From the NCBI RefSeq assembly GCF_033439725.1, contig NW_026944383.1, positions 7,130,001-7,194,000 of the forward strand: 64,000 bases of DNA, read 5' to 3'. Positions 1 to 9,545 of the stretch are shown in pieces (the first letter of the stretch is position 1; each line of letters starts with the position of its first letter). The notes under the pieces are model-generated. The model saw nothing but the letters and a program-made list of their open reading frames with translations. It was not told where the DNA came from and did not search any database. A program made the position numbers and the translations under genes. Source of the DNA: Neurospora tetraspora (lineage: Eukaryota; Ascomycota; Sordariomycetes; Sordariales; Sordariaceae).

Positions 1-1250
1 GTCGTCGACAGCGACCGCGGCTGTAACAGTGGCGCTAATGTCTCGACAGGGCACCGTGACCGGGAATAGAAGCGGGGACTCTGGGGAAGTGGAAGTTGAC
101 CTTCGCCTGGTGCTGGGGCTGCTGCTGAAGAATGCTCGCCCCGATGCGATAGGTGCACGATTCAAGACACCGCCTATTTGATGGAGATGCCCCAATGAGA
201 AATAATTTCAGTCCTACTCCTACCACCGAATTGAAGCCTGAAGAATTTTCCAAAACTGATATCCAAAACGAGTCCTCAGAGAGTGTATCAAAGTCTTTGA
301 TGAGAAATCATCGACGCTACTGTGTAGAACAGGCGCGATACAACGATAGAGGTTGGATGGTGTGGGCGGGCCCGAATTCCGGGGAAGCAAAAGGCTGGGT
401 TCGGGGCAAAGAGCCGAGGTTCCGGCATGCGAAGTGGTCGTAAAAATAAACCGAACATAAATACGGCTCGCTTTAGCTAACAAAGGCCGTTACCAAACTG
501 TGATAGGGATCACAATAATTTGAAAACACATCGGCCAGAGTCACCTAGGGATTCTTCCATTCAGGAACTGCCTAGAAGTTAGGTTCAAAGATATAATAAA
601 GACGCTTGGATGCGTAAAAAGAGTATACCAAAGGTGTAATGTACTGACCGTAACGTGTTCGGTTTATTCTTACGACCATTCGGCATGGTCGGGGCCGGCC
701 CCTCGTCCCAAGTCCGGTCGGCGCGGCTCAAGTTATCCACTACCAACGTGGCACTTGCCCCGTCCTAATCAAAAAGTTCACGGAGCTCGGACATCGTACC
801 TTCCCTCCACCAAAACACTCAAAAACTGGAATATAGGCCGGTTTAATCGAACGGGCAAGTGCAATCGATGACTTGAGATTCTGGAGCGTGGTTGGGGAAG
901 GGCGACGGAATCGTGTTCTCCCCGCAGTTCACTTGCTTTCTTGACTCCAGACTTGGGAGACGGGAGCCCACCATCTTTTTTCAAACATCACACACCACCA
1001 CGGTCCAAATCACCAATCACTCCCACAAGCCCATATCTATATCTACTCTTTCAGTCACGGGAATATGCACACCATCAGTGATCGTGATGCAGTAACCACA
1101 CAGCCGCAATGGCTGCTCAGCCCGTCTCTACCGCAAGGCTCGATGACGATCGGCGTTCTTCTGCCGCGATCGACTCGGATAAAATTCTCAACAATCTGAT
1201 CATCCACTTCTTCCACGAGCCATATCCCTTTTTGAGCTGCCAACTTCAGG
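1..1250. other. Upstream region of the HET gene, no gene seen
   Basis: No open frame here looks like a protein. From about 970 on the sequence is pyrimidine-rich and CA/TC-rich, as in fungal 5' leaders. An ATG at 1109 in good context (G at -3, G at +4) opens a 78-codon frame that overlaps the HET start in another frame. A pyrimidine-rich stretch ending in CTTCAG at 1249 looks like a 3' splice site placed directly before the HET ATG. The 1109 ATG may therefore lie in a 5'-leader intron, with GTAACC at about 1092 as a weak donor candidate, or act as an upstream ORF. Confidence 0.4.
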
Positions 1251-3935
1251 ATGACTTCCGATTCCGACGACCTGATTCCGTTGGCTGCTTGGCGTCACTT
1301 CACCAGCAGCACCACCCTCGAGGACGGCTGTATCGCAATAAGTGAATACTGCCCGGCGCGTGCATTCACATCCCTCACTGTCCCTTTCCCCCCGTCGTCT
1401 GACCCAGCCGGGACTCGATATGTCATCCGTCGCATCGCCTTCATGACTACATCCCATGACCAGGGCTTCTCTGAGGAGAGATCAACACAAGGAACCTATG
1501 TTGATTCCCAGACTTTCTTCGACGCTTACATTGTCCAGCCAAACGGCCAAGAGCGTGTCCGTCGCAGAGTTGTTCAGTACAATGTCCATGCCAAGGAAGA
1601 CTACACCACTCACCACCGCGTTTGGGACTACCGAAATCACTCCACGTCCGAAGACTTCGGTCGTCCCACTGACCGATGCTTCAATCTTACTTGGGAAGAC
1701 TGGTTAGGTGCTATTCATAGTGGGGATGAAATACGCTTGGTTCCCAGAGCCAACTTTGTTTTCTGGACTAACTATGTTCAGGCAGCCTCTATCGACGTTT
1801 GGGTCGAGGCTGTTACTCCGCAAACTCAAATGGGGCATTCTTTACCAAGTGTCGACTTCTCGAGATGGAACGACTACCTCATGTATCGCCCACTCGATAC
1901 AGTGAACAGAGAGATTCGTCTAGTGGAGCTGGAGCCTTCTGAAAATGATGATGAGGTTATCAGCTTTGTGCTCCGTTACACACCTCTCGCAGACACGAAA
2001 GGCCGACTCAAATTCAGCGCCCTTTCGTACTGCTGGGGGTTTGCCGAGGAACCTCACCCCGTCATGATCCGCGACGAAAAAGACAGAAAGAACATACTGG
2101 CATCCGTCAGCATGTCGGTAAACCGAAACCTATATTCGGCTTTGCGGAGACTTCGACGCCGCCAAGAACCGCAGACTCTGTGGATTGACTTGGTTTGTAT
2201 CAAGCAGAGCGACTTGAAAGAACGCGCCCAGCAGGTAGAGCTGATGGGAGAGATTTACTCGTCCGCTCACACTGTTTACGTTTGGCTGGGTGAAGGAGAC
2301 CCAGGGAGTTATGAGGACTGTCAGATGATCCAGTCGGTTGAGAGCTCGTACAAGCGGTTGCTGTCTTCAGCTTGCCCATACGAACCACCACAGCCAAAGT
2401 TTCGCGGTTGTGCATTGTTCATGTACTTAACCCGCCTATTAAACTTACCCATCCTACGAAGTAAGGATACCGAACTAGGCCCACTTCACCCTCACAACAC
2501 GCATCAAAAGCTTTGGATTCGAGGAGAGATTGGCATGTTTTTCGATCAAATCTTTGAGCTGCCCTGGTTTCGTCGAGTTTGGGTCCTCCAAGAAGTTTGG
2601 AACAGGCTGATTCCAACTACCAGCAGTCTTTTTTCAAGTGACGCAACAGGCGGTGGTGTCTCTGTCCTTTGTGGTCCTTACGAACTTACATGGAACTCCA
2701 TTGTTCATGCCAACCTCTGTCTGGAAACACACCGTCAGTATTTGCAGAACAAGATCATGCCCCGTATTTGGAGCTCCCTATTCCACATCGAAAGGCAACA
2801 TCTGGGATGCAATGAAGTTGAAGATGCCAACCCAGAAGACATCAATAACAAGACACCAGGGCTCTCTTTCAAGACTGCCGACCGTCTACCCATCCTCGAA
2901 GCCCTCCTCGGCGGCCTGGACATGGAGGCCACCGACCCACGCGACAAGATCTTTGCTCTTTTGTCTTTTGGAGAGGAGACACACAATATCTCGCAACTGC
3001 CCCCACAGGCTCGCCCCAGTTACGAGAAAAACACGATAGAGGTGTTTTCGGATTTTACAAAATGGTGGATTTCGTGTCACGATACACTCAACATCTTATC
3101 AGCTGTTCATGCACAACCTTGGCGCACGTGGATGGATCTGTCACCCTTAGGGGCTGCTCCACACGAATTCGACCATGCTCAGAGACCTTCATGGTCCTTC
3201 TGGTACGAAGGACGCAGCGAATGGAGTTTGGGAACCTTCGGCTTGTTCAACAACCGTGGACTTGATCTCTGCGCCTCGGCCAAGACCATGATCGACGTAG
3301 ATCTTTTATCAAGGCCAAACACAGGCATTCTAGCATTGAAAGGCTTCCGCGTCGATCTTATCAAGAGCAGGGAATTTTATCACTACTCAAAGGAAAACCC
3401 TTACGCGAATTCGGCGACGATGCTAGCGGCTTATGAGGCCATCTTTGACCCTACGAGCGTCTTGGACATGTGGGATATGACCAAGTTGAACTGGCAACAG
3501 TCTCTGTCGGCCAAGCTGAAGAGTGATAATAACGACAGCAATAACATCCCTTCCGAAATTGCGATTATGGAGGAGGACAGCAAGCTCTTCTCACATTTCC
3601 AATCTCATGGGTTTCGTGGGTGCGAGGACCTTGATGAGTTCCAGGAGGATGATCCACCCCTCAGATTCTTCCCATGCCACGGCAAATGTTTGTTTACGAC
3701 CGAAGGAGACAAGGTCGGACTGTGTCCCGCGGGTGCTAAGGAAGGTGATATCATCGTCATCCTGTATGGTGGAAACGTACCGTATTTGCTGAGGCCAGCA
3801 AACAACGACACAGCTGAAGACAGGTTCTATCTGGTGGGAGAGTGTTATCTCGATGGCTTCATGCATGGGGAGGCGATGGAGCTACTTCTGGACGATGGTT
3901 CAGGTGTGAAGGAAGAGGTATTCTCCCTGGTTTGA
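1251..3935 (+). CDS. HET-domain (heterokaryon incompatibility) protein
   Basis: Single-exon frame of 894 aa. The HET domain begins near residue 252 with the hallmark FSALSYCWG, followed by LWIDLVCIKQ and VYVWLGEGDPG; the later conserved blocks PWFRRVWVLQEVW (about residue 435) and DPRDKIFALLSFG (about 565) are also present. HET proteins trigger incompatibility or cell-death reactions after non-self recognition in filamentous fungi. Residues 1-245 form an extra N-terminal region unlike HET. It carries a beta-rich block ending GDEIRLVPRANFVFWTNYV, which resembles an accessory domain I associate with several fungal recognition-type proteins (from memory, not verified). The ATG at 1251 (A at -3) is the first in frame. 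No partner gene is adjacent, so its recognition partner cannot be named. Confidence 0.85.
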   Translation: MTSDSDDLIPLAAWRHFTSSTTLEDGCIAISEYCPARAFTSLTVPFPPSSDPAGTRYVIRRIAFMTTSHDQGFSEERSTQGTYVDSQTFFDAYIVQPNGQERVRRRVVQYNVHAKEDYTTHHRVWDYRNHSTSEDFGRPTDRCFNLTWEDWLGAIHSGDEIRLVPRANFVFWTNYVQAASIDVWVEAVTPQTQMGHSLPSVDFSRWNDYLMYRPLDTVNREIRLVELEPSENDDEVISFVLRYTPLADTKGRLKFSALSYCWGFAEEPHPVMIRDEKDRKNILASVSMSVNRNLYSALRRLRRRQEPQTLWIDLVCIKQSDLKERAQQVELMGEIYSSAHTVYVWLGEGDPGSYEDCQMIQSVESSYKRLLSSACPYEPPQPKFRGCALFMYLTRLLNLPILRSKDTELGPLHPHNTHQKLWIRGEIGMFFDQIFELPWFRRVWVLQEVWNRLIPTTSSLFSSDATGGGVSVLCGPYELTWNSIVHANLCLETHRQYLQNKIMPRIWSSLFHIERQHLGCNEVEDANPEDINNKTPGLSFKTADRLPILEALLGGLDMEATDPRDKIFALLSFGEETHNISQLPPQARPSYEKNTIEVFSDFTKWWISCHDTLNILSAVHAQPWRTWMDLSPLGAAPHEFDHAQRPSWSFWYEGRSEWSLGTFGLFNNRGLDLCASAKTMIDVDLLSRPNTGILALKGFRVDLIKSREFYHYSKENPYANSATMLAAYEAIFDPTSVLDMWDMTKLNWQQSLSAKLKSDNNDSNNIPSEIAIMEEDSKLFSHFQSHGFRGCEDLDEFQEDDPPLRFFPCHGKCLFTTEGDKVGLCPAGAKEGDIIVILYGGNVPYLLRPANNDTAEDRFYLVGECYLDGFMHGEAMELLLDDGSGVKEEVFSLV

Positions 3936-6041
3936 GCTCCATCAATACATCTCGTTTTCCTACAAGATGTGTCTACACTGGTATCCTCCATCACAGACGA
4001 ACGTGACAACATATGGGAACAACTTCCTACTGACCGGCCAGCACCCACCACTCTCCCATTCAGGCACAGCAGCTCCAACTCGCGTACCTTCCTTGCCAGG
4101 TCATACACGCACCCTCACTCACAAACGCCCAACCTCTCGTCGAATCAAAGATGACCCCACAACTTTCATCCCAACTCACGATCCGGACACACGAACACAA
4201 ACACGGCACGGGACAGGCACCCACTCTCACTCCCAGTCCCAGCAGTACATAAGCCCGACTTCTCCCCTCCCCTATCGGAGCGAACTCAGAGTCTGTGGGT
4301 TGCGTGGCGTAGCGGTTAAGGGAGTGGAGCCCCGAAACTGTCAACGTCGCTATATATCTCGAAGGCATACTCCCTCTGCCTGGGAAGCAGGCTCTGGGTT
4401 CGATCCCCTTTGTGGCCACATCGGACCTCTTTTTTTTGTACTTTTTGCCCCTTTTTCTTCCGTCTTTTTGCTTGGTTCACCTTTCTTTCTTCCTCCCTTC
4501 ATCTCCTCCCTCCATGGTGCTTCATTTTCATCTGGTGAATGGGATGGAAAGAAAGGGCATTCGGGGTGAATGAAGGGATGGATGATTTGCTCTGCTCTCA
4601 TGTCATGAGTTGCAACAACCACAGATGAAGAAGGAAGGTAAAGAAAGTAAGTAAGATGTGTTCGTTCGTATAAGAGTGAGGTGCGTGATTGTCACGCGAT
4701 ATAAAGTGGGATGGATGTAAGAAGGATATGATGTCTACTGTATCCTTTTCCCAGACAGCGCGCAGGGAAGAGGTTTTCTCACCCTCTAATACCCTCATGA
4801 ATAATCCCGAGTGTCCTCGGCTTCGCTCTGCGACTCGCCGCCCCCTGTTGAGACTCGGCATGCACCGGCGTCACAACAAGCTTTGCGGCCGTGACAACAA
4901 CAACAACAACAACAAGCAAAGCAATCTACGGGCTTGACTAGACAACCGATTGAAGAACACCGTGGTTAAAATGTTGTCTGTTATACTCCGTTGAGAATGC
5001 GACCAAATGCAAATGCCGGTGGAAGTCACTTGCCGCCCCTTTTATTTGAAATTATGGTGACGAAGCGGGATGATATTTATTTTCTTCAGATCATAATTTG
5101 TATGCATCTTTTCGACTCTACGGCAAAACTGAGACAATATTAAGAGTTTTGATAAGTTGAACGAACACTGCCTCTAGAGAGACATTCACCATTGAGTTTT
5201 TAAATCCTTTTCTTGATAATTATACCCGCTTAGGGAATGTCTTCATATGTACTAACTAACATACACACACACTAACAACTTGCGAGACTGTCGTGTATCA
5301 AACGAACCAACTTCCAAGAGTGACGGCTTGATTGTTCCAGACAGTCAAGAAAACATGCGTTAATGATAGTCGTCAATGTATGTCTGGTCTATTCCTAAGT
5401 TCACTGCGCTGTTCCTCGTTTCCTCACATATCACCTGTTCTCCTTCTATCGAGCATGAATCCTTCCCTCCAGAACAATCTGTCTCCAAAGACCCCCGACA
5501 TGGATCTGCCTCTCACCCTTTCACTCCCTCTAACTCTCCCCTTTCCTCTGATATTCATAGTGCCCCTGCCTTTGCACCCGAGAAAGCCAAATAAACCAGC
5601 CCTCCTCCAACCTGCGCTACGTCACGTCGTCTACCCTGCGAGTGACTTCTGAGTCCGCATCACCTCCTCTCCTGAAAGAGATGGGTAGAATCTGTCCGCA
5701 TCTTGTGCTGTGAATCGAGTACTGTGCGTAACCACTCGATGAAAAGATCATGAGCTGTGTACCATCCCTCTGTTGGCATACTTCCTTCGAACAAGGCAAT
5801 GAATGAAAACGATAACCGCAAACCAGAACGCCATATGCAGATGATGAAAAACGAAACGCAACCGCGCTTGCTCCCGTGTCCCGAACTCCAAACGCTTTTT
5901 GCTGATAGCGGAAGGAAAACATGATAAACAAGTAATGCGAAAGAGAAAGAAGAAGAGTCTAAACGAGCAGAACGTGAAAATGAAAGTGGAGAAGCATGAA
6001 GTTAGATAAGTAGCCTCCATCCGTTGAGATCTAACCTGCTC
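3936..6041. other. Intergenic region with one Pol III-like locus
   Basis: The only structured feature is the tRNA-like gene at 4298-4418 with its T-run. An (AAC)n tract lies at 4898-4914. Sequence from about 4980 to 5320 is AT-richer than its surroundings. The 200-codon frame over 3967-4569 runs straight through the tRNA-like locus and has no protein-like character, so I do not call it. The stretch 5650-6041 is probably the 3' flank of the RING gene. Confidence 0.4.
4298..4418 (+). tRNA. tRNA-like Pol III gene, possibly intron-bearing or a pseudo-tRNA
   Basis: Both internal Pol III promoter elements are present. The A box TGGCGTAGCGG (4305-4315) fits TRGYNNARNNG, and the B box GGTTCGATCC (4397-4406) fits GWTCRANNC. 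A run of eight T (4430-4437) follows, as expected for termination. The ends GGTTGCG (4298-4304) and TGTGGCC (4411-4417) can pair over seven positions, counting four G-T wobbles, and A4418 would be the discriminator. The spacing (121 nt) requires an intron or a long variable arm. The D stem has mismatches and the T stem only three good pairs, and I could not place an anticodon convincingly. It may be a decayed tRNA, a SINE head or a divergent intron-containing tRNA. Confidence 0.5.
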
Positions 6042-6578
6042 CTACGGCTCCGACTGGCGACGCTTGCGCCCTCTCTCAAGCAATGAACCTGAAGAACCAG
6101 AAAGATCAAGCGGAGGCGGTTGCTGCGAAGGAGGCGGCTGCTGAGAAGGAGGCGGTTGCTGAGAATAATTGAAGTCAACAAAGCCGGCAGCAATGCTGTC
6201 AAGAAGGGTGTTGTTTCCGTCAGGTACGTATGTGACCAGATGATCATCAACTTCGGAGGGCTGCTCTTGTGCGAAAGACTGACTATTCTCTCCAGAAACG
6301 ATGGCCTCCATTCTCCGAGCCACAACTTCATTGGGATTATTTGGTGAAGTCTGAGCATCCTGTCCAGAAACGGTGCGCTGCCCTTGTGGCCATATTCCCG
6401 CGTGATGTGCAGCAGCGAGGGCCTGGTTTATTGACCGAGCAAGACGCGTATCGTCCTCCTCTCGTGAATTCTGAACAAGTTGTCTAGCAGCAGAGAGCCG
6501 CTCTCGTGGGAAAGGCTGAGCAACACGTCTAGCCCCAGTGTTGGCCAACTGATTCGAGGAAGCATGGTGCCCGTGTCC
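6042..6578 (-). other. In-frame open extension beyond the RING gene stop
   Basis: This 178-codon stretch lies in the same frame as the last RING-gene exon and is separated from it by a single TAG (6579-6581). It has no ATG near its start, so it is not an independent gene. Its content is protein-like: an Arg/Gln-rich segment, a block around PEVDDHLV-type acidic residues, three tandem SQQPPP units (about 6115-6165) and a basic tail RGRKRRQ resembling a nuclear localisation signal. Possible readings are a nonsense mutation that truncated the protein, a non-consensus intron removing the stop, or stop readthrough. I found no good donor/acceptor pair of the right phase. Confidence 0.5.
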
Positions 6579-9545
6579 CTATTCAGGCCATTGTCTACCA
6601 GAACCAGGAGGGGGGAAAGTAGAAGAACCAGGGAAGGGGTTGTCGCCGGGATACGTGGACGCAAGAGGCTGATCACGCTGTTCGGGAACAGGCGGCTGCC
6701 CTTGTGCGGGACCCCTCGTGCCGGGGACCTGATCAGGGAAAGCAGGGTCGCGATTTGAAGGTCCAAAGGCCAAAGACGCTTCCCCATGATGCATCCATGG
6801 AGGTGCTGGTTCGGATGTGTATGGTGCCGCCGGTGGTTGTTGGGGCATAGAGGGTATCTGGCTCGTGTTGGCAATTCTGTAGGAATTTTCGCCATCAGAG
6901 GCAGGCTGAGTCACGAAGAAGGTTGTCAGTAGTCCAACTCCAAACTTTTCACAGGAGAGCAGATACAGAATATGCCAACGAGGGGGGGATGAGACTGACC
7001 CGTTCACGAGGTGGACGTTGACTGCTTTGTGCAGAAGGTCCCGATGATGACTGTCGCTGGTGCAAGGTACCGTGTCTGGGCCCCCGTCTCATGTTGCCTG
7101 TATTTTCCGAAGGAGGCGATCGTCCTTGCCATGCCCTGAGGCCACCACTATACCTCTCATTGAGTTGGACCATGGTACGAAGCAACTCCTGCTGCCTGCA
7201 AACATGTCAGAGCAAGAAGTTGAAAGACTGGAGGGCAAAACTTACGCTCTATTCCCATGGCGCCTGAAGTGCCCACTATCCAAAAACTCTCTGATAGACT
7301 GGGCATTAGCCTGAGTGTATACTTGCTGTGTAGGAAGCTCAGCTCGACAGTAAGGGCAGGTGTTCGAGTCCTGAAACCACTTTTTGATGCAATGTTCGCC
7401 GAAGACATGTTTGCACATGGGAATCCGTAATGGTTGCTCTGTAATGCCCTCCGGGCTCACGGTACCGTAATCGTTGTAGCAAATATCGCACACTAATATG
7501 TTAGACTTGATGATTTCTGCGACACAAAGGCAATGTGGCAACTTACTCCGACCTGTTTCAGGCAAGTCTGCAACATCCACAGCTTCAAGACTTTCTATCG
7601 CCTTTTTAGAGGCCACCTTTTTTGTACTTTGTCCGCGCGCCACCTGCCGTGCCCTGAGCAATTGGGCTGTTCTTTCTTCATCGACTAGTCGGCGCCCCGG
7701 TATCTCATCTGGCAAATCCAGATCGTCATCACTGAAGCTGTCTGAGCGTGCGTGAAGAGCTCGCGCCAAGAAAACTCCCATCTCTGTTCGCATCTCGGGG
7801 TAGGCAGGACCACGGGAGAATGAAGTCGACTGTCCAAGGGGGGGTCCCGTATTGGACGCGGACACCGAAGTGGGAGCGGATGCAGAGGTGATGGCGGAGC
7901 CAGTGCGGGACTGATTATCGGGAAGTGGCGCAGCTGTATTCGTCAATCCGGAACCTGATCGTTGGCGAGACGGTCGGTGAGCGCTCGATGACGAAGCCTG
8001 GGGCCCCTGGGGATTCGGGGGACCCTGAGGAAGCTGGAGGGTATGGGACAAGTCATTGCCGCTTTCGGTTGGAATCGACATGCCTGACGAACGATATGGA
8101 GCGAGCCTCGAGCGAGGATCGGGGGCGGGAAGCCTGATATGGCTACCTGTCGACGAGGTCGTAGTAGCTGGGGGTGCAGGTTGACTAGATTGATGCGAAG
8201 GCTGGCGACGATGACCAGGCGGGGGCGCATTCGTGTGATGCTGGTTGGAGTTGTTGACACCGGTTGCGTGGCCTGTGTGACGAGAACCCCAAGGGCCTGG
8301 GTCTGGCAGTACCTGGCCGAGAGGATTGTTGTTACCGGGGGCGGGGTGATTATGCGAGCTTGAAAACATGTAGCCTGCTTCATAGAGACCGGGTGGTGGG
8401 AAGGGGAATGCAGAGGAACGGCTCTGTCCCTGTTGAGGCGTCCAACCAGCCTGTATCGGTCCCGAGTCTGAGCCACCAACCCGCGGGGTAGCGGTTGCAG
8501 CAGTTACAGCAGATGAGCCACCCAAGCCACCCGAGCCACCTTGAGCTTCTGTGTTGCCCATAATTGTGTCTGCATCTGCACCGGAGTTCGATACGGGGTT
8601 TGCAGCTGGTCGCGCCCCCGGCCCTCTACCCATATTTCCTGAAGAACCACCATTCATGCCGTACAGCTCTGACATGGAGCCCGGTGTAACAAAGGAGGGA
8701 ACCGAAGGCTGTCCTTGGGGAACTAGAAAAGGGAGAGGCCAAGATGCCGTCGTGGACTGTCCTGGGAACCACGTGTTGGTACCGATACCGGAGGTGGCCG
8801 TGTTTCCAGCACTGACGCCCGTGGTCGGAGCGGTAACGTTTCCATTATTGGCATTGTTATTGTTGTTGCCGTTGCCTCCGTATGAATGAGCATGACCAGT
8901 GGCTGGATGGCCGTCTTGCCGATTTCCGCCCTGGTTGTTCATGTTGTTGCCGGCGTTTCCACTATTGCCCTGGCCAGACTCTTGACTAGTTCTGCCGTGG
9001 CTGTTCATGCTGTTGTTGCTATTAGTGGCAGCGTGAACAGGATCGTACCCTCGATTCGCCGAGTGGGATGTGGGCGGAGAAGGGTCTGAGGGATGTCTGG
9101 GAAATGATGGCGGCATAGGCCCATGTGATGCTGGAATCTGCTGGATCTGAATGGGAGGGAGAAAATAATAGTTTTGATGATGATGTGGAAGCGGGAGAGA
9201 GTTGTCGGAATAACCCGAGTGAAGGAAGAATGAGTGGTGTAATGTTGATGCGGGCGGTAGTAGTGGCGGCGGGTGTGGAAGGCTCGACTGTGGATGGTGG
9301 TTGGATGTTGTTGTTGACTGCCCGTGGTTCGGTTGTAATCCTCCAGCTCCTCCAGCTCCTTCTGTTGTCCCAACAAGACTTCCACCTCCAGAACCTCCCG
9401 TTTGTGTTCCACTTGCTGCGCCTTCCATCAATTCACTTCTGTATGGGCAACGACTTTGCCCACGGACCTGCGGACCATTAACCCACCAGCCGGGAAGCGG
9501 GACAGGATGGACAGAGGCCTGCATCGTGTAATCCATTTCGTCCAT
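6579..9545 (-). CDS. RING-H2 finger protein, probable E3 ubiquitin ligase
   Basis: Predicted 922 aa from four exons: 9545-7547, 7492-7246, 7195-7000 and 6905-6579. Introns of 54, 50 and 94 nt have GTAAGT, GTAAGT and GTCAGT donors and TAG, CAG and CAG acceptors. The first intron is a multiple of three and lies just before the RING, so it is hidden in the open frame. The RING-H2 starts near residue 668 (CDIC, then CKHVFGEHC and CPYC), and such domains recruit E2 enzymes for ubiquitin transfer. The 660 residues before it are low-complexity, rich in Gly, Ser, Asn, Pro and His. The part after it is Pro/Gln-rich. I chose the ATG at 9545; upstream in-frame codons contain no ATG. The substrate is unknown. 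Confidence 0.8.

Noticed and set aside
3967-4569. 200-codon plus-strand frame downstream of the HET gene
   Set aside because: Runs through the Pol III tRNA-like locus and poly-T; composition is not protein-like.
4898-4914. AAC trinucleotide run
   Set aside because: Short simple repeat without coding or structural context.
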